A DNA stretch of 12,812 bases from Hylemonella sp. UBA6679. Lineage in GTDB: Bacteria > Pseudomonadota > Gammaproteobacteria > Burkholderiales > Burkholderiaceae_C. Position numbers and translations under genes: made by a program. Positions 12,153-12,812 of the stretch are shown here, in pieces. Below the pieces are notes generated by a model. The model ran no database searches and had not been told where the DNA came from. It saw only the letters and a list, made by a program, of their open reading frames with translations. Location: the NCBI GenBank assembly GCA_002454975.1, contig DKJZ01000031.1, positions 1 through 12,812 on the forward strand. Reading direction: 5' to 3'. How positions within the stretch are numbered: position 1 is the stretch's first letter; every line of letters begins with the position of its first letter.

Positions 12153-12812
12153 ATGAGCAACACATTCCAGGGCGCCACGCCCCTGCCCCACCTGGGCATC
12201 ATTCAGGTCGACGGCGAAGACGCGGCGTCTTTTTTGCACGGTCAACTCACACAAGACTTCGCCCTGCTGGGCTTGAGCGAGGCGCGTTTGGCTGGGTTTT
12301 GTTCGGCCAAGGGCCGCTTGCAAGCCAGCTTTGTGGGTTTCAAGCGCAGCCACACCCAGGTGCTGCTGGTCTGCAGCCTGGACCTGCTGCCCCAAACCTT
12401 GAAGCGCCTGAGCATGTTTGTTTTGCGTGCCAAAGCCAAGTTGAGTGACGCCACAGCCCTCTACCAACTGTGGGGGGTGGTTGGTGCTGCAGTTGGCGCT
12501 GCGGGGCTGAGCGCAGACAAGCCCTGGGCAAAAGTGGAACATGGCGATGCCAGTTGGGTGAGTCTGTACCCCGCTTGGGGCGTCTCGCGTGCGATCGTGG
12601 TGGCCCCGGTGGGTTGCGACACGGGCTTACAGCCCACTTTGAGCCTGCAAGACTGGCAACGCGGCGAGGTGCACAGCGGCATTGCCTGGGTCACAGCGCC
12701 GGTGTTCGAGGCTTTTGTGCCGCAAATGCTCAACCTAGAGTCGGTTGGCGGGGTGAACTTCAAAAAAGGTTGCTACCCCGGCCAAGAGGTTGTGGCGCGC
12801 AGCCAGTTTCGC
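12153..12812 (+). CDS. ygfZ: Folate-binding protein YgfZ, 3' end missing
   Basis: The first 220 residues are in the window; the family normally has about 300 or more, so the gene runs off the right edge. YgfZ is a tetrahydrofolate-binding GcvT-like protein that supports repair or maturation of certain iron-sulfur enzymes. The signature KGCYPGQE is at 205-212, with the conserved Cys at 207. The N-terminal DGEDAASFLHGQLTQD (20-35) and the CSAKGR segment (50-55) are also typical. It is divergent from mltG, as in many Burkholderiales. Start ATG 12153 is supported by the family N-terminus and by the -10 box just upstream. Confidence 0.92.
   Translation, partial: MSNTFQGATPLPHLGIIQVDGEDAASFLHGQLTQDFALLGLSEARLAGFCSAKGRLQASFVGFKRSHTQVLLVCSLDLLPQTLKRLSMFVLRAKAKLSDATALYQLWGVVGAAVGAAGLSADKPWAKVEHGDASWVSLYPAWGVSRAIVVAPVGCDTGLQPTLSLQDWQRGEVHSGIAWVTAPVFEAFVPQMLNLESVGGVNFKKGCYPGQEVVARSQFR

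Noticed and set aside
1..12812. CRISPR array, tRNA or rRNA gene, transposase or integrase
   Set aside because: I saw no regularly spaced repeats, cloverleaf-like sequence, rRNA signature or recombinase motif on either strand.

Overview
The window looks like a chromosome segment from a betaproteobacterium of the order Burkholderiales, most likely family Comamonadaceae (Limnohabitans/Rhodoferax/Polaromonas-like). The evidence is high-GC coding sequence from about 1.7 kb onward, the gene order ygfZ / mltG-tmk-holB-tatD-ankyrin, and the character of the TadA, LD-carboxypeptidase and haloalkane-dehalogenase-like proteins. This placement is by recognition only; no search was run.

Region 1 (1-1466, + strand) is an AT-richer run of five tiny genes, the first cut by the window edge. 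They are packed with stop/start overlaps or gaps of 2-14 nt and end in a hairpin terminator fused to the last stop codon. None is a housekeeping gene. One is a small secreted protein with an HExxH zinc-protease-like motif, and another resembles a small-protein family common on plasmids and phages. This is probably the end of a mobile element (phage or plasmid-derived). A 270-bp AT-rich gap with GTTACAC repeats and a second weak hairpin separates it from the core genes.

Region 2 (1700-5758, + strand) holds a single reading frame fusing TadA (tRNA A34 deaminase) to a complete DhlA-type haloalkane dehalogenase-like hydrolase. It is followed by an S66 LD-carboxypeptidase that probably starts from a near-leaderless promoter. 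A dyad-rich intergenic region and an NAD(P)-dependent aldehyde dehydrogenase follow.

Region 3 (5769-7841) holds a minus-strand pair, a triple-BON-domain protein translationally coupled to a PyrR-like phosphoribosyltransferase. It diverges from a plus-strand gene for a second, COG1926-like phosphoribosyltransferase. The two PRTases share little beyond the PRPP loop. The arrangement suggests a small stress or nucleotide-salvage cluster of unknown function.

Region 4 (8011-12812) is a classic cell-envelope/DNA-replication operon on the minus strand: mltG, tmk, holB, tatD and an exported ankyrin-repeat protein, almost all overlapping by ATGA or more. Divergent from it is ygfZ, truncated by the window end and with the same near-leaderless -10/ATG architecture as ldcA. 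The pilZ gene often found between holB and tatD is absent.

No tRNA, rRNA, CRISPR array, transposase or integrase gene was seen.
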